DNA of 64,000 nucleotides from the NCBI GenBank assembly GCA_015056575.1, contig SVGA01000001.1:1-64000 (forward strand), written 5' to 3'. The notes beneath the pieces are model-generated. The model saw nothing but the letters and a program-made list of their open reading frames with translations. It searched no databases and was not told the origin of the DNA. Position numbers and translations under genes: made by a program. Each line of letters starts with the position of its first letter. Position 1 is the first letter of the stretch. This DNA is from Butyrivibrio sp. GTDB lineage: Bacteria; Bacillota; Clostridia; Lachnospirales; Lachnospiraceae. This document shows positions 30,654 through 40,173 of the stretch, one piece after another.

Positions 30654-32180
30654 ATGTTGTTCAATTCATATATTTTTGTGTTGGCTTTTTTGCCGGTCTT
30701 TCTGATTGCGTTCTTTGCGGTCAGGAAGGCATCATATGAAAATCCTAAGATGAGGGGGCTGTGCAAGGCCTTGGTGGCTGCTTGCTCCCTTCTTTTTTAT
30801 GCGCCCTTCGGATGGCGTAATCTGCTGGCATTGGTGATGAGTATCGTGGTGAACGGGGTGCTGGCATGGATACTTGTAAGGCACAGAGGGCAAGCTGCTA
30901 TATTGCGCAAAGATGAAGGGCTTAAGGGAGCGGATGAATCTGCTTTAGGAAATGGTGCTGCCACTTTAACTCCAGGCAGAATTCTTCTTGGGGCCGCCGT
31001 GACGGTTAATGTGATCTGGCTTCTGGCTTTTAAGTTTAACGGAATATTCTTCCCCGTGGCGGTGAGCTTCTATACTTTTAATCAGATTTCATATCTGGTT
31101 GACCTGTATCGGGGAGAAATCCCGTTCTCCGGTGAAACTGCCGGAAACGGCAATGGATTTGATCTTCTTGGATATCTGTCCTATATCCTGTTCTTTCCTA
31201 AGCTCCTTCAGGGACCGCTGATGAGATATTCCGAGTTTGACAGTGAGTTTGAGAAGGCCATGGATGCGCGGGTGGACTATGAGGTTCTTCTGCGGGGGCT
31301 CTATCTCTTTTCCATGGGGCTCTTTAAGAAGGTTATCCTGGCGGATACCTTTGGGAAAGCTGTAAACTGGGGCTTCGATAATATTCCGACCCTTGGAAGC
31401 CTTGAAGCTGTGCTGGTTGCGGTGTTTTATTCCTTCCAGCTGTACTTTGATTTCAGCGGATACTGTGATATGGCAGCAGGTGTTTGCAAGATGATGGGAT
31501 TTGAGCTGCCGCTTAATTTCAACTCCCCCTACAAAGCGCAGAATATAATAGACTTCTGGAAGAGATGGCATATCACTCTGACGAAGTTTTTTACAAAATA
31601 CATTTATATTCCTCTTGGAGGAAACCGCAGAGGAATGGCCAGGATGTATATCAATCTTATGATCGTGTTCCTGGTAAGCGGCCTCTGGCACGGAAACGGC
31701 TGGACCTTCATTGTCTGGGGAGTGATGCATGGCGCATTGTATGTGGTGACAAGGATGCTGAAAGATCATCCTCTGCCGGTGCCACGGGCAATAAAAGTGA
31801 TAATGACCTTTATTTACGTAACTCTTGCATGGGTGTTCTTCAGGGCAGCTACTGTCAGAGATGCGCTTCTTCTTATCGTACGCATGTTTACAGGCGGCAG
31901 AAAGCCCATTGCTTCTGCGCTGTCATCATGCTTCATGCTGGATGAGCTGTGGTATGTGATAAAAGTGACTCCTGTCATGAAGCTGAGCTTTGCCTGGGAT
32001 ATCTGCCTGTGGCTGTTCGTAGTGTTCGCGGCAGCAGTTGTGTTTTTTGCCCCGAATGCCATAGAGAGGGCGGCCCGGGATCGTATCGGGGTGAAGACGA
32101 CTCTTTTGACCGGAGTATTACTGGTGTGGTCAGTGGTTAGCTTCGCGGGAGTGAGCACCTTCCTGTATATGAATTTTTGA
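30654..32180 (+). CDS. MBOAT family O-acyltransferase (AlgI-like)
   Basis: SYLVDLYRGEIP, FFPKLLQGPLMRYSEF, DFWKRWHITLTKFFTKYIYIPLGGNR, VSGLWHGNGWTF. Confidence 0.92.
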   Translation: MLFNSYIFVLAFLPVFLIAFFAVRKASYENPKMRGLCKALVAACSLLFYAPFGWRNLLALVMSIVVNGVLAWILVRHRGQAAILRKDEGLKGADESALGNGAATLTPGRILLGAAVTVNVIWLLAFKFNGIFFPVAVSFYTFNQISYLVDLYRGEIPFSGETAGNGNGFDLLGYLSYILFFPKLLQGPLMRYSEFDSEFEKAMDARVDYEVLLRGLYLFSMGLFKKVILADTFGKAVNWGFDNIPTLGSLEAVLVAVFYSFQLYFDFSGYCDMAAGVCKMMGFELPLNFNSPYKAQNIIDFWKRWHITLTKFFTKYIYIPLGGNRRGMARMYINLMIVFLVSGLWHGNGWTFIVWGVMHGALYVVTRMLKDHPLPVPRAIKVIMTFIYVTLAWVFFRAATVRDALLLIVRMFTGGRKPIASALSSCFMLDELWYVIKVTPVMKLSFAWDICLWLFVVFAAAVVFFAPNAIERAARDRIGVKTTLLTGVLLVWSVVSFAGVSTFLYMNF

Positions 32181-32289
32181 CGATTGATCATGGAGATTAT
32201 GGGTGTTCTACCGATACAAATTGTGATTCTTGGACTTTGCATAGGTAAAAGGAACATGTAATACACTTGAAATGTGAGAAAGCATAGTT

Positions 32290-33441
32290 ATGGCTGAAAA
32301 TGTGAAGGATAATGATCAATTGAATAGTGACATCGCAAAGGCCCAAAAGACCGGTGTAAAGGAAGACAAAAACTACTGCTACGGAGGGCTGTTTGCGGGA
32401 CTGATCGCGGGAGTGCTGGTGGTGTTTGCGGCCCTGGCAGCTCTTGTGGTGTATGTGGATCCCTTTTTTCATTATCACAGGCCGCTTCCGGGATTTCCTT
32501 ATATCATTGACAATCAGCTTAGTCAGAATCCGGGAATGGCGCAGAATATGACCTATGACGGATGTATCATCGGATCTTCCATGACTGTGAACTTTGATAC
32601 TGATGATTTCAGGGAGATTCTGGGGTACGATACCTTGAAGCTCAGCTACAGCGGGGCTTATCCAAGGGATGATTACAATATCCTGTCAATCGTGTTTGAT
32701 GAAAGCACAAGGGCAAGGCAGGTAAATCCCATGGGAGCTGTGTTTTTTGCCCTGGATATTCCTACAATGACGGCAGATACAATGGAGACCAAGTATCCGC
32801 TACCGGAGTACCTGTATGATGACAACGTGTTTAACGACGTGAAGTATGTGCTGAACAAGGATGTGATCCTGCAGTATATCATGAGGCCCCTGATACAACG
32901 CAAGGGCTCGGATCTTTCGGAGATCTACTTCAGCTGGTGGACGCCGGATTACTACAATATTCAGTGGGTTATGCACACCTATGAGGAACCGGAGAAGTCG
33001 GAGGTTGTATATGGGAAAGAGGACGTGCTCCCTGCTACCGAGGCGAACCTTAAGGAGAATATTCTTCCCTTTGTAGAGCAGCACCCGGAAACTCAGTTTT
33101 ATTTCTTTTTCCCGCCCTACAGCATTCTGTACTGGCACAACCTCCAGCAGGAAGGGTTCTACGAGGCGGCCTTTGAGCAGTACCAATGTGTGGCGGATGA
33201 ACTTTTGAAATATGAGAATGTGCATCTATTCTATTTCCAGACCATGGAGGAGGTCACGGACCTCAATAACTATGCGGATTATTCCCATTACAAACCCGAC
33301 ATTAACAGATTTATGGTAGAATGCTTTAAGAGCGGTGAATATGAAGTTCGCTCATCAGAGGAGATGGAAAATAAACTTTTGAAGATGCGAAGCATGGTTG
33401 AAGAATTCGACTATGACGCGCTGCTGTCACAGGACTGGTAA
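32290..33441 (+). CDS. membrane-anchored SGNH-like protein, MBOAT partner
   Basis: N-terminal TM, YDGCIIGSSMTVNF GSS block; directly follows MBOAT gene. Confidence 0.65.
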   Translation: MAENVKDNDQLNSDIAKAQKTGVKEDKNYCYGGLFAGLIAGVLVVFAALAALVVYVDPFFHYHRPLPGFPYIIDNQLSQNPGMAQNMTYDGCIIGSSMTVNFDTDDFREILGYDTLKLSYSGAYPRDDYNILSIVFDESTRARQVNPMGAVFFALDIPTMTADTMETKYPLPEYLYDDNVFNDVKYVLNKDVILQYIMRPLIQRKGSDLSEIYFSWWTPDYYNIQWVMHTYEEPEKSEVVYGKEDVLPATEANLKENILPFVEQHPETQFYFFFPPYSILYWHNLQQEGFYEAAFEQYQCVADELLKYENVHLFYFQTMEEVTDLNNYADYSHYKPDINRFMVECFKSGEYEVRSSEEMENKLLKMRSMVEEFDYDALLSQDW

Positions 33442-33525
33442 TGTATCGCGGCGATGGATGGACCAAAACCTGAGTTATGGCAGCCTATGGGCAGTTCAAA
33501 GAAGTGAAAAGGAAGGATATGCGTA

Positions 33526-34494
33526 ATGGGTAAAGATAGAGATGAGAGAGATGAATTGAATGAACAGAACGGCGTCCCTTCATGGGTATTCAAGGTGCTG
33601 CTTGGTGTGATAATCGCTGTGGTACTCTTCTCGGCGTACAAGCTTATTCGCTGGAACATGGGTACAGCCAAGACAGAAGGTGTGACGGGCGAAAGCTTTG
33701 AGGTTGAGGTTCTGGACCAGATATTCCTCATGCCTGAAGATAAAAAGGCCCTTCACGAGGATGACGGGAAGGAGACGATTCTTTTCCTGGGAAATGACAT
33801 CCTGACTTATTACAATGACGAGAATGGATTTGTGCAGCAGGTGGAGAAAAAGCTTGGCGCCAATGTTATCAATGCTGGCTTCCCTGCTTCCACGGTGGCG
33901 CTAAAGGATGCGAACGGAAGTGAGCCCATAGATGCCTTCAGTTTCTTTAATGTTGCGAAGAGCATTGTTAATGGCAGCTGCGGAGAACTTGTTGAGGCTT
34001 CTACACAGTTCGAGGATTCTACTTATGACAGGCACGCTGAGGAACTGGCTGCTCTTGATATGAACACTGTTGACACCCTGGTGATCTTCTATGATGCTCA
34101 GGACTATATCAGCCTTCGCATCGGCATGAACCCTGACAACGACTCTGATCCCGTGACTTACAGCGGTGCGCTGAATTCCGGGATCAAGATGATCCAGGAG
34201 AAGTATCCTTTTATCAGGATCGTGTGCATGTCATTCCCCATGTGCTACGCCTACGGCTCTGACGGATCGCTGGTTAGCGGCGACAGATATGACTTTGGAA
34301 ACGGTAAGCTGACCACCTATCTGCAGTTCATGATCGATGTGTCCGGATCTACCGGAGTGTCTTTTGTGGACAATTACTACGGAACCATTCACGAGGACAA
34401 CAGCTCCAGCTGGCTGCTTGATAATATCCATGTCAATGCGGACTGTAATGCATTTATGGCAGATCACTTTATCAGGGTGATCTATCCGGAGTAA
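33526..34494 (+). CDS. membrane-anchored SGNH-like esterase
   Basis: one TM; ETILFLGNDILTYY, C-terminal LLDNIHVNADCNAFMADHF (DxxH-like). Confidence 0.6.
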   Translation: MGKDRDERDELNEQNGVPSWVFKVLLGVIIAVVLFSAYKLIRWNMGTAKTEGVTGESFEVEVLDQIFLMPEDKKALHEDDGKETILFLGNDILTYYNDENGFVQQVEKKLGANVINAGFPASTVALKDANGSEPIDAFSFFNVAKSIVNGSCGELVEASTQFEDSTYDRHAEELAALDMNTVDTLVIFYDAQDYISLRIGMNPDNDSDPVTYSGALNSGIKMIQEKYPFIRIVCMSFPMCYAYGSDGSLVSGDRYDFGNGKLTTYLQFMIDVSGSTGVSFVDNYYGTIHEDNSSSWLLDNIHVNADCNAFMADHFIRVIYPE

Positions 34495-34563
34495 TGGAAT
34501 TTAGATGGATAAACATTAGAAATCCAATAGGGAGTTACAGTAAATATTTCAATATGAATGTGG

Positions 34564-34602
34564 CAAAAGTGTTAATGAATATATTTCATTAGCACTTTTT
34601 TA
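34564..34602. terminator. terminator-like hairpin, possibly bidirectional
   Basis: aaaagtgttaatga atatat ttcattagcactttttta. Confidence 0.75.
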
Positions 34603-34733
34603 TATCTATTATTTGTATGTGACTTAGTTGACTTGCATGTGCTGGCGATTTATAATGCAAATATAGCAGATATTACGCCAAATATATACTTTTGCAGGTG
34701 TGCTGTGGCGATTTATAGATGGGGAGAACACTT

Positions 34734-36155
34734 ATGAAGATTATTGGAAGAAAATGCGAAAAAGATTGTTTGATGCAATGCCTTAAGTCAAAAAGACCTG
34801 AGTTTGTTGTTGTATATGGCAGACGAAGAGTAGGAAAAACCTATCTGATTAAAGAGTTTTTTAATCAACAGTTTTCTTTTTATGCTACTGGTCTTACCGA
34901 CGAAAGGATGAAAGGACAACTAAGAGGATTTAACGCCAGTCTCAACGAGTTCGGCTATGGGGATCCAAGTACCCCGGCGGATTGGTTTGAGGCTTTTGCA
35001 CGCCTAAAGAAGTTTCTTGAAAACGATAAAGTATATCGCGAGCCAATAAATAATAAGAGGGTGGTTTTTCTTGATGAGCTCCCATGGATGGATACGGCAA
35101 AATCTGATTTCAAGAGTGCACTTGACTATTTTTGGAACAGCTGGGCATCATCCCAGGAGGATTTGGTACTCATAACCTGTGGTTCAGCCACATCGTGGAT
35201 TATTACTAATTTGCTTACAAACAGAAGAGGATTCCATAACAGAGTTACAAGACGTATTCATCTCATGCCGTTTACACTTGCGGAATGTGAAGAGCTATAT
35301 GAATTAAACGATATCGTTATGACAAGAAAGCAGATGATTGAAAGCTATATGTTTTTTGGTGGGGTACCGTATTATCTGAATCTCATGGATTCACGTCTCA
35401 GTCTTACACAGAATGTAAATGAAATGTGCTTTAAGGAGCAAGGCGCACTTCATGACGAGTATTATAGTCTCTTTCATTCACTGTTTGACAAACCGGAGAA
35501 GCATTTAGCTATACTTGGGGCTTTGGCTAATAAAAAAGATGGTATGACAAGGGCAGAACTTACTAGAATCAAGGAAATAGGTGGAGGCTCAGTCCTGACA
35601 AAAGATCTTAGAGAACTTACAGAATGTGGCTTTATTAGGAAGTTCAGCACATTATCTGAGGGGGAAAATGAGGAGTTTTATCAGATTATTGATCCATTCA
35701 CATTATTTAGCATTAAATTTCTAGAGAACAGGAAATTTGATTCCTGGAATGAATATATAAATTCTCCCGGATATAATTCATGGAGGGGGAATTCCTTTGA
35801 GATAGTATGTCTTAATCACATTGATCAGATAAAAGCCTCTTTGGGAATAAGTGGCATTGAGACAAAAGAATTTGCGTGGCGAAGCAAAGCTGAAAATGGA
35901 GCACAGGTTGATCTGGTCATAAGTAGAAAAGATGGAGTGATAAACCTTTGTGAAATGAAATATACAAATGAAGATTATTCGATCGATGCTGATGAATATA
36001 AAAAGATACAAAATAGACTGGCTCAGTTTCAAAAAGAATCCGGTACAAAAGATGCCATTCATGTAACAATTGTTTGTGGAACGGGATTTAAGCAAAACAA
36101 ATATTCCGGGATAATTCAGAATACTATCTTGGGTGATGATCTGTTTGATAATTAA
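34734..36155 (+). CDS. AAA ATPase with C-terminal DUF234-like nuclease-fold domain
   Basis: VVYGRRRVGKTYLIKEF Walker A, RVVFLDELPWMD; C-terminal EFAWRSKAENGAQVDLVISRKDGVINLCEMKYT. Confidence 0.88.
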   Translation: MKIIGRKCEKDCLMQCLKSKRPEFVVVYGRRRVGKTYLIKEFFNQQFSFYATGLTDERMKGQLRGFNASLNEFGYGDPSTPADWFEAFARLKKFLENDKVYREPINNKRVVFLDELPWMDTAKSDFKSALDYFWNSWASSQEDLVLITCGSATSWIITNLLTNRRGFHNRVTRRIHLMPFTLAECEELYELNDIVMTRKQMIESYMFFGGVPYYLNLMDSRLSLTQNVNEMCFKEQGALHDEYYSLFHSLFDKPEKHLAILGALANKKDGMTRAELTRIKEIGGGSVLTKDLRELTECGFIRKFSTLSEGENEEFYQIIDPFTLFSIKFLENRKFDSWNEYINSPGYNSWRGNSFEIVCLNHIDQIKASLGISGIETKEFAWRSKAENGAQVDLVISRKDGVINLCEMKYTNEDYSIDADEYKKIQNRLAQFQKESGTKDAIHVTIVCGTGFKQNKYSGIIQNTILGDDLFDN

Positions 36156-36249
36156 CATGTCAGTCAAAATGTTATGATTTGGCTGGCAAAAGGGAAAATT
36201 GATCATTCAATGCGTGGACATTCGCAGATATAGGGGATTCTATTGGATT

Positions 36250-36308
36250 ATATAGTTTTATGTAGAATTATGTAGATTATGTAGAATTATATAGAATTAT
36301 ATAGACCC
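36250..36308. repeat. six about 10-bp tandem units (atRtagaatt consensus)
   Basis: atatagtttt/atgtagaatt/atgtagatt/atgtagaatt/atatagaatt/atatagaccc. Confidence 0.85.
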
Positions 36309-36424
36309 CGGTGCCCGAAAGAACATCCTAAATTTGCCTATCTATCCCATAAATGTTAAAATTCAATGATAAGATATAGTGGCTGTAGTATGTCCACCAC
36401 AAGATATTGGTATGGGGAAAAGGT

Positions 36425-39400
36425 ATGAAAAAAGGATTAGGAATATTTAACAGGAAAACCCGCAGGAGACGCCCTGCGAAAAGACAGGATAATTACAGGC
36501 GGGATGATTACTACCGCAACGACGATGCGGATTACGCCGATGACGTTGATTACGAGGATGATGCGGAGTATGAGGATGAATACGCCGACGAAGATTATCC
36601 TGACGAGGATTATGAAGACGGCGAGTACGCCGATGAAGATTATCCTGACGAGGATTATGAAGACGGCGAGTACGCCGATGAAGATTTCTCTGACGAGGAT
36701 TATGAAGATGGCGAGTATGCCGATGAGGATTATCCTGAAGAAGACCATGAAGATGGTAATAATTACGATAATGCCGCGGATGACGATGACGAGCCCTTCA
36801 TAGAGACCGAGTCCTGGAATTCGGAAGCCGTAGATAAGGCTGTAGGAATAGAAGAACCCGAAGAAATTGAGGAATCACCGGCGTTCAGCGAAGGTTCCAA
36901 CATCATTCATGTTGCAGCCTTTGACAGGATTGCCAACAACATAACCGATGATCGCGGTTCTCAAAACGATGACGCGGCAAAGACCGCGACTGCAGCGAAT
37001 ATAGATGCAGAGAGCATATCAGCAGAGACCAAAGCGTTAGATAATACTGCTTCCCTCGATAATGCAGCCTACTCTGACGAGGAGTACTACGAGGACGAGG
37101 ATTACTCCGATAAGGAGGATTATCGCGAGGAAGAGAAGCAGGATTACTCCGAGGAAGATGTTTCCGACGGGGATGATTATGACCCGGAGTACGATGAGGA
37201 TGACGACTCCTACGAAGATGAAGAATTCGAGCGCGAGTACGGCGATGAATCCGATGACGACTACCCTGAGGATGATGAGTTCGACAGGGAGCATAGCGAC
37301 GACGATCGCTACGACGAGGATGATGAAGATGATCGCTACGCCGCAGCAGGTTTAGGTGCAAAGGCTTGCAGAGACAGTCGCAATGCCCGCGGATCTGCCA
37401 GCCGCTCAGGCAGGAACTCCCGCCATGAACTGAACTACCGCGATTCTCGCAACGCAGGGAGAGATTTCCGAAGGAACACCCGCCGCAAGTCAGGAGCCGG
37501 CGCAGCTTTTGCGGCAGCAGGAGCCAAGATCGTTGAATTTTTCAAGAACACCGGCGCAGTGGAGCGCATCGCCATGTTTGTGGCGCTGCTGCTTTTGATC
37601 TGCGGTATTTCCCTTGCAGGCTTTTATTCAAAGGCTCTGGACAGAAAGAGTGATATCGACGCTTTCGCCGAGATTGGCCAGTCCCTCAGTGAGACCACCA
37701 TCATCGGACAGAGCGGTCTTATTGCCATGGCGGATGCTCAGAAGGCCAAGGCTCTGGCCGCCGGCATGATTGAAGAGGAAGAAGAGCAGCTCGAGGAAGA
37801 GGTTATTGAGGAGAACGAGACCATAAGCGTCAAGGTGACTCTTACCTCCATCAAGAGTGATATGAAGGTGAAGTTCATCAACTCTGAAACCAAGAAGCTC
37901 ATCAGCAATGTTCACTTCGAGATAGATGTTGTGACCCCTGATGGAACAAAGGTCACCTATGACGATCACGACAAAGACGGAATCATTTACAAGAAGGACA
38001 TAACCGCCGGCAAGTACAAGATCACACCCAAGGCCCTGTCCTCCGAATATGAGAACTACAAGCTGGATACCTCCACTCAGACTCTCACGGTAAAAGACAC
38101 GGTGGAGATGAAAGCGGTTGATGTCAGCGATGAGATCAAGAAAGAATCTCAGATAAATGCGGCCGTTGAGGATACGGCCGAGAAAACAGCTGTGGAATCC
38201 CAGCTTACCGATACGGTTGAGTGGGTGGAGAGCAACCAGAACAGCTCATCCTCCAGCCAGGAGAAATACAAGTACGAAGAGATCAACAGAAGCGATATTC
38301 CTGCCCCTTACACCTCAGGAAAGGCAACCGGAACAAATGTATATACCGCAGCAAGGACCAAGGTTGTTTCATCACTGACTTACCTTGGAAGAACAGAGGG
38401 AGGCGGAACAGAATCTTCTCAGCCTTCCGAGGGCGGAAGCACCGGCGAAGGCGGCTCGGGCAATAGCAGCGAGAGCGGAAACGCCGGTGAAGGCGGCTCC
38501 TCCGAGGGTGGAAATACAGGCGGTGGATCATCTGAAGGCGGTAATGAAGGCGGCTCCCAGGAAGAGCTGTACAGCATGGAAGTAACCCCTTCAAGCATCA
38601 CCCTGAAGGAAGGCGAAGAGGCAACCATCAGCGTGGCAGGACCTTCAAGCCCTGAGTTCAGTTCCTCCGACAGCGGCGTCGCTTCGGTATCAGGCGGCAA
38701 GGTGACAGCTGTCAAAGCCGGAGATGCCACCATTACAGTAAGCGCATCGGGATACAAGTCAGTTACGGTGAGCGTTCATGTTGAAACAGCACCGGAACCT
38801 ACTCCTGCTCCCGAGCCGGCAGACGCGGAGAAAAAGAGCTTTAAGATAAGCAAGAGTGAGCTTGTCCTCAAGAAGGGCGACAAGGAGAAGATTTCGGTAA
38901 GTGATGCTCCTTCCAAGATCACCTTTGAGACTTCCGATACCAAGATAGCGACAATTGCCGAAGACGGTACCGTTACTGCAGTTGCATCAGGTACAGCAAC
39001 CATTACGCTCAAGGCTGACGGTTACAACGATGGCAAGGTAACTGTCAAGGTTTCCGAATCCGACAAATACACCATGGAGCTCAACGCCACCAAGATAACC
39101 CTGAAGGTTGGCGGAACCTCCATCATAACAGCCAAGGGCCCCGAGAAGGTGACCTTCAAGTCCTCCAAGGATTCCGTTGCCACCGTTGACAAGAACGGCA
39201 AAGTAACCGCTGTCGCACCGGGAAGCGCAACGATCACCGTATCCTCCGACAAATATGAGGATGCCAAGGTTGAAGTGGTTGTCGAAGGCAACAAGACGGT
39301 CTTAAAGGATAAGGACGGAAACGTCGTTTACATCAAAAATGACGACGGCAGTTACAGAGAAGCCACCTACGATGATTATTACGGCAAGAAAACTCTTTAC

Positions 39401-40156
39401 CTTCGCAAAGAAAACAAGGACAACAACGGCACAAGATACGGCTGGTGGACCATAAACGGAAACACCTATTACTACGACAAAAACGGAAATTATGTGACCG
39501 GTGAACAGGTCATTCAGGGAGCCAAGTACTCCTTTAACGGCGAGGGCGTGCTGTCATCATCCTCCGGCGTCATGGGTATCGACGTCAGCAAGTGGAACGG
39601 CAGTATCAACTGGGCTCAGGTCAGGAATTCCGGTGTTAAATTTGTTATCATAAGATGCGGCTACAGAGGTTCATCTGCAGGAGCACTTATCGAGGACCCT
39701 AAGTTCAGGGCCAACATCCAGGGTGCAACCGCTGCAGGCCTTAAGGTCGGCGTGTATTTCTTCACTCAGGCTGTGAACGAAGTGGAAGCAGTAGAAGAGG
39801 CTTCCATGGCCATCAGTCTGGTTAGGGGCTATGGCCTGAGCTATCCCATCTATCTTGATGTAGAGGGCAGCGGCGGCCGCGGAGACAGGATTTCTCCCAG
39901 CCAGAGAACCGCCAATATCAAGGCATTTTGCGGAACTGTTCAGAATGCAGGCTACAGAGCCGGAGTTTACGCCAACAAGACCTGGTTTACCAGCCAGATC
40001 AACACCGGAGCCCTTACCAACTACAAGATCTGGCTTGCCCAGTACGCAGCTTCGGTTACCTACAACGCCACCAGATACGACATGTGGCAGTATACTTCAA
40101 AGGGCAGGATTGCCGGCATTTCCGGCAACGTTGATATGAATATCTCCTACAATTAA
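36425..40156 (+). CDS. membrane-anchored GH25 lysozyme with Asp/Glu-rich N-terminal cytoplasmic region, BIG2 Ig-like domains and cell-wall-binding-like repeat
   Basis: C-terminal GVMGIDVSKWNGSINWAQVRNSGVKFVIIRCGYRG...YPIYLDVEG; TM RIAMFVALLLLICGISLAGF; acidic N-terminus; BIG2 repeats; WWTINGNTYYYDKNGNYVTG. Confidence 0.88.
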   Translation: MKKGLGIFNRKTRRRRPAKRQDNYRRDDYYRNDDADYADDVDYEDDAEYEDEYADEDYPDEDYEDGEYADEDYPDEDYEDGEYADEDFSDEDYEDGEYADEDYPEEDHEDGNNYDNAADDDDEPFIETESWNSEAVDKAVGIEEPEEIEESPAFSEGSNIIHVAAFDRIANNITDDRGSQNDDAAKTATAANIDAESISAETKALDNTASLDNAAYSDEEYYEDEDYSDKEDYREEEKQDYSEEDVSDGDDYDPEYDEDDDSYEDEEFEREYGDESDDDYPEDDEFDREHSDDDRYDEDDEDDRYAAAGLGAKACRDSRNARGSASRSGRNSRHELNYRDSRNAGRDFRRNTRRKSGAGAAFAAAGAKIVEFFKNTGAVERIAMFVALLLLICGISLAGFYSKALDRKSDIDAFAEIGQSLSETTIIGQSGLIAMADAQKAKALAAGMIEEEEEQLEEEVIEENETISVKVTLTSIKSDMKVKFINSETKKLISNVHFEIDVVTPDGTKVTYDDHDKDGIIYKKDITAGKYKITPKALSSEYENYKLDTSTQTLTVKDTVEMKAVDVSDEIKKESQINAAVEDTAEKTAVESQLTDTVEWVESNQNSSSSSQEKYKYEEINRSDIPAPYTSGKATGTNVYTAARTKVVSSLTYLGRTEGGGTESSQPSEGGSTGEGGSGNSSESGNAGEGGSSEGGNTGGGSSEGGNEGGSQEELYSMEVTPSSITLKEGEEATISVAGPSSPEFSSSDSGVASVSGGKVTAVKAGDATITVSASGYKSVTVSVHVETAPEPTPAPEPADAEKKSFKISKSELVLKKGDKEKISVSDAPSKITFETSDTKIATIAEDGTVTAVASGTATITLKADGYNDGKVTVKVSESDKYTMELNATKITLKVGGTSIITAKGPEKVTFKSSKDSVATVDKNGKVTAVAPGSATITVSSDKYEDAKVEVVVEGNKTVLKDKDGNVVYIKNDDGSYREATYDDYYGKKTLYLRKENKDNNGTRYGWWTINGNTYYYDKNGNYVTGEQVIQGAKYSFNGEGVLSSSSGVMGIDVSKWNGSINWAQVRNSGVKFVIIRCGYRGSSAGALIEDPKFRANIQGATAAGLKVGVYFFTQAVNEVEAVEEASMAISLVRGYGLSYPIYLDVEGSGGRGDRISPSQRTANIKAFCGTVQNAGYRAGVYANKTWFTSQINTGALTNYKIWLAQYAASVTYNATRYDMWQYTSKGRIAGISGNVDMNISYN
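36577..36756 (+). repeat. 45-bp in-frame tandem repeat encoding YADEDYPDEDYEDGE
   Basis: four consecutive units with point differences inside the GH25 gene. Confidence 0.9.
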
Positions 40157-40173
40157 CCTTCTTGGGAGGAACA

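Noticed and set aside
36437-36748. 103-aa minus-strand hydrophobic repeat ORF
   Set aside because: Produced by reverse reading of the GAT/GAG-rich acidic tandem repeat
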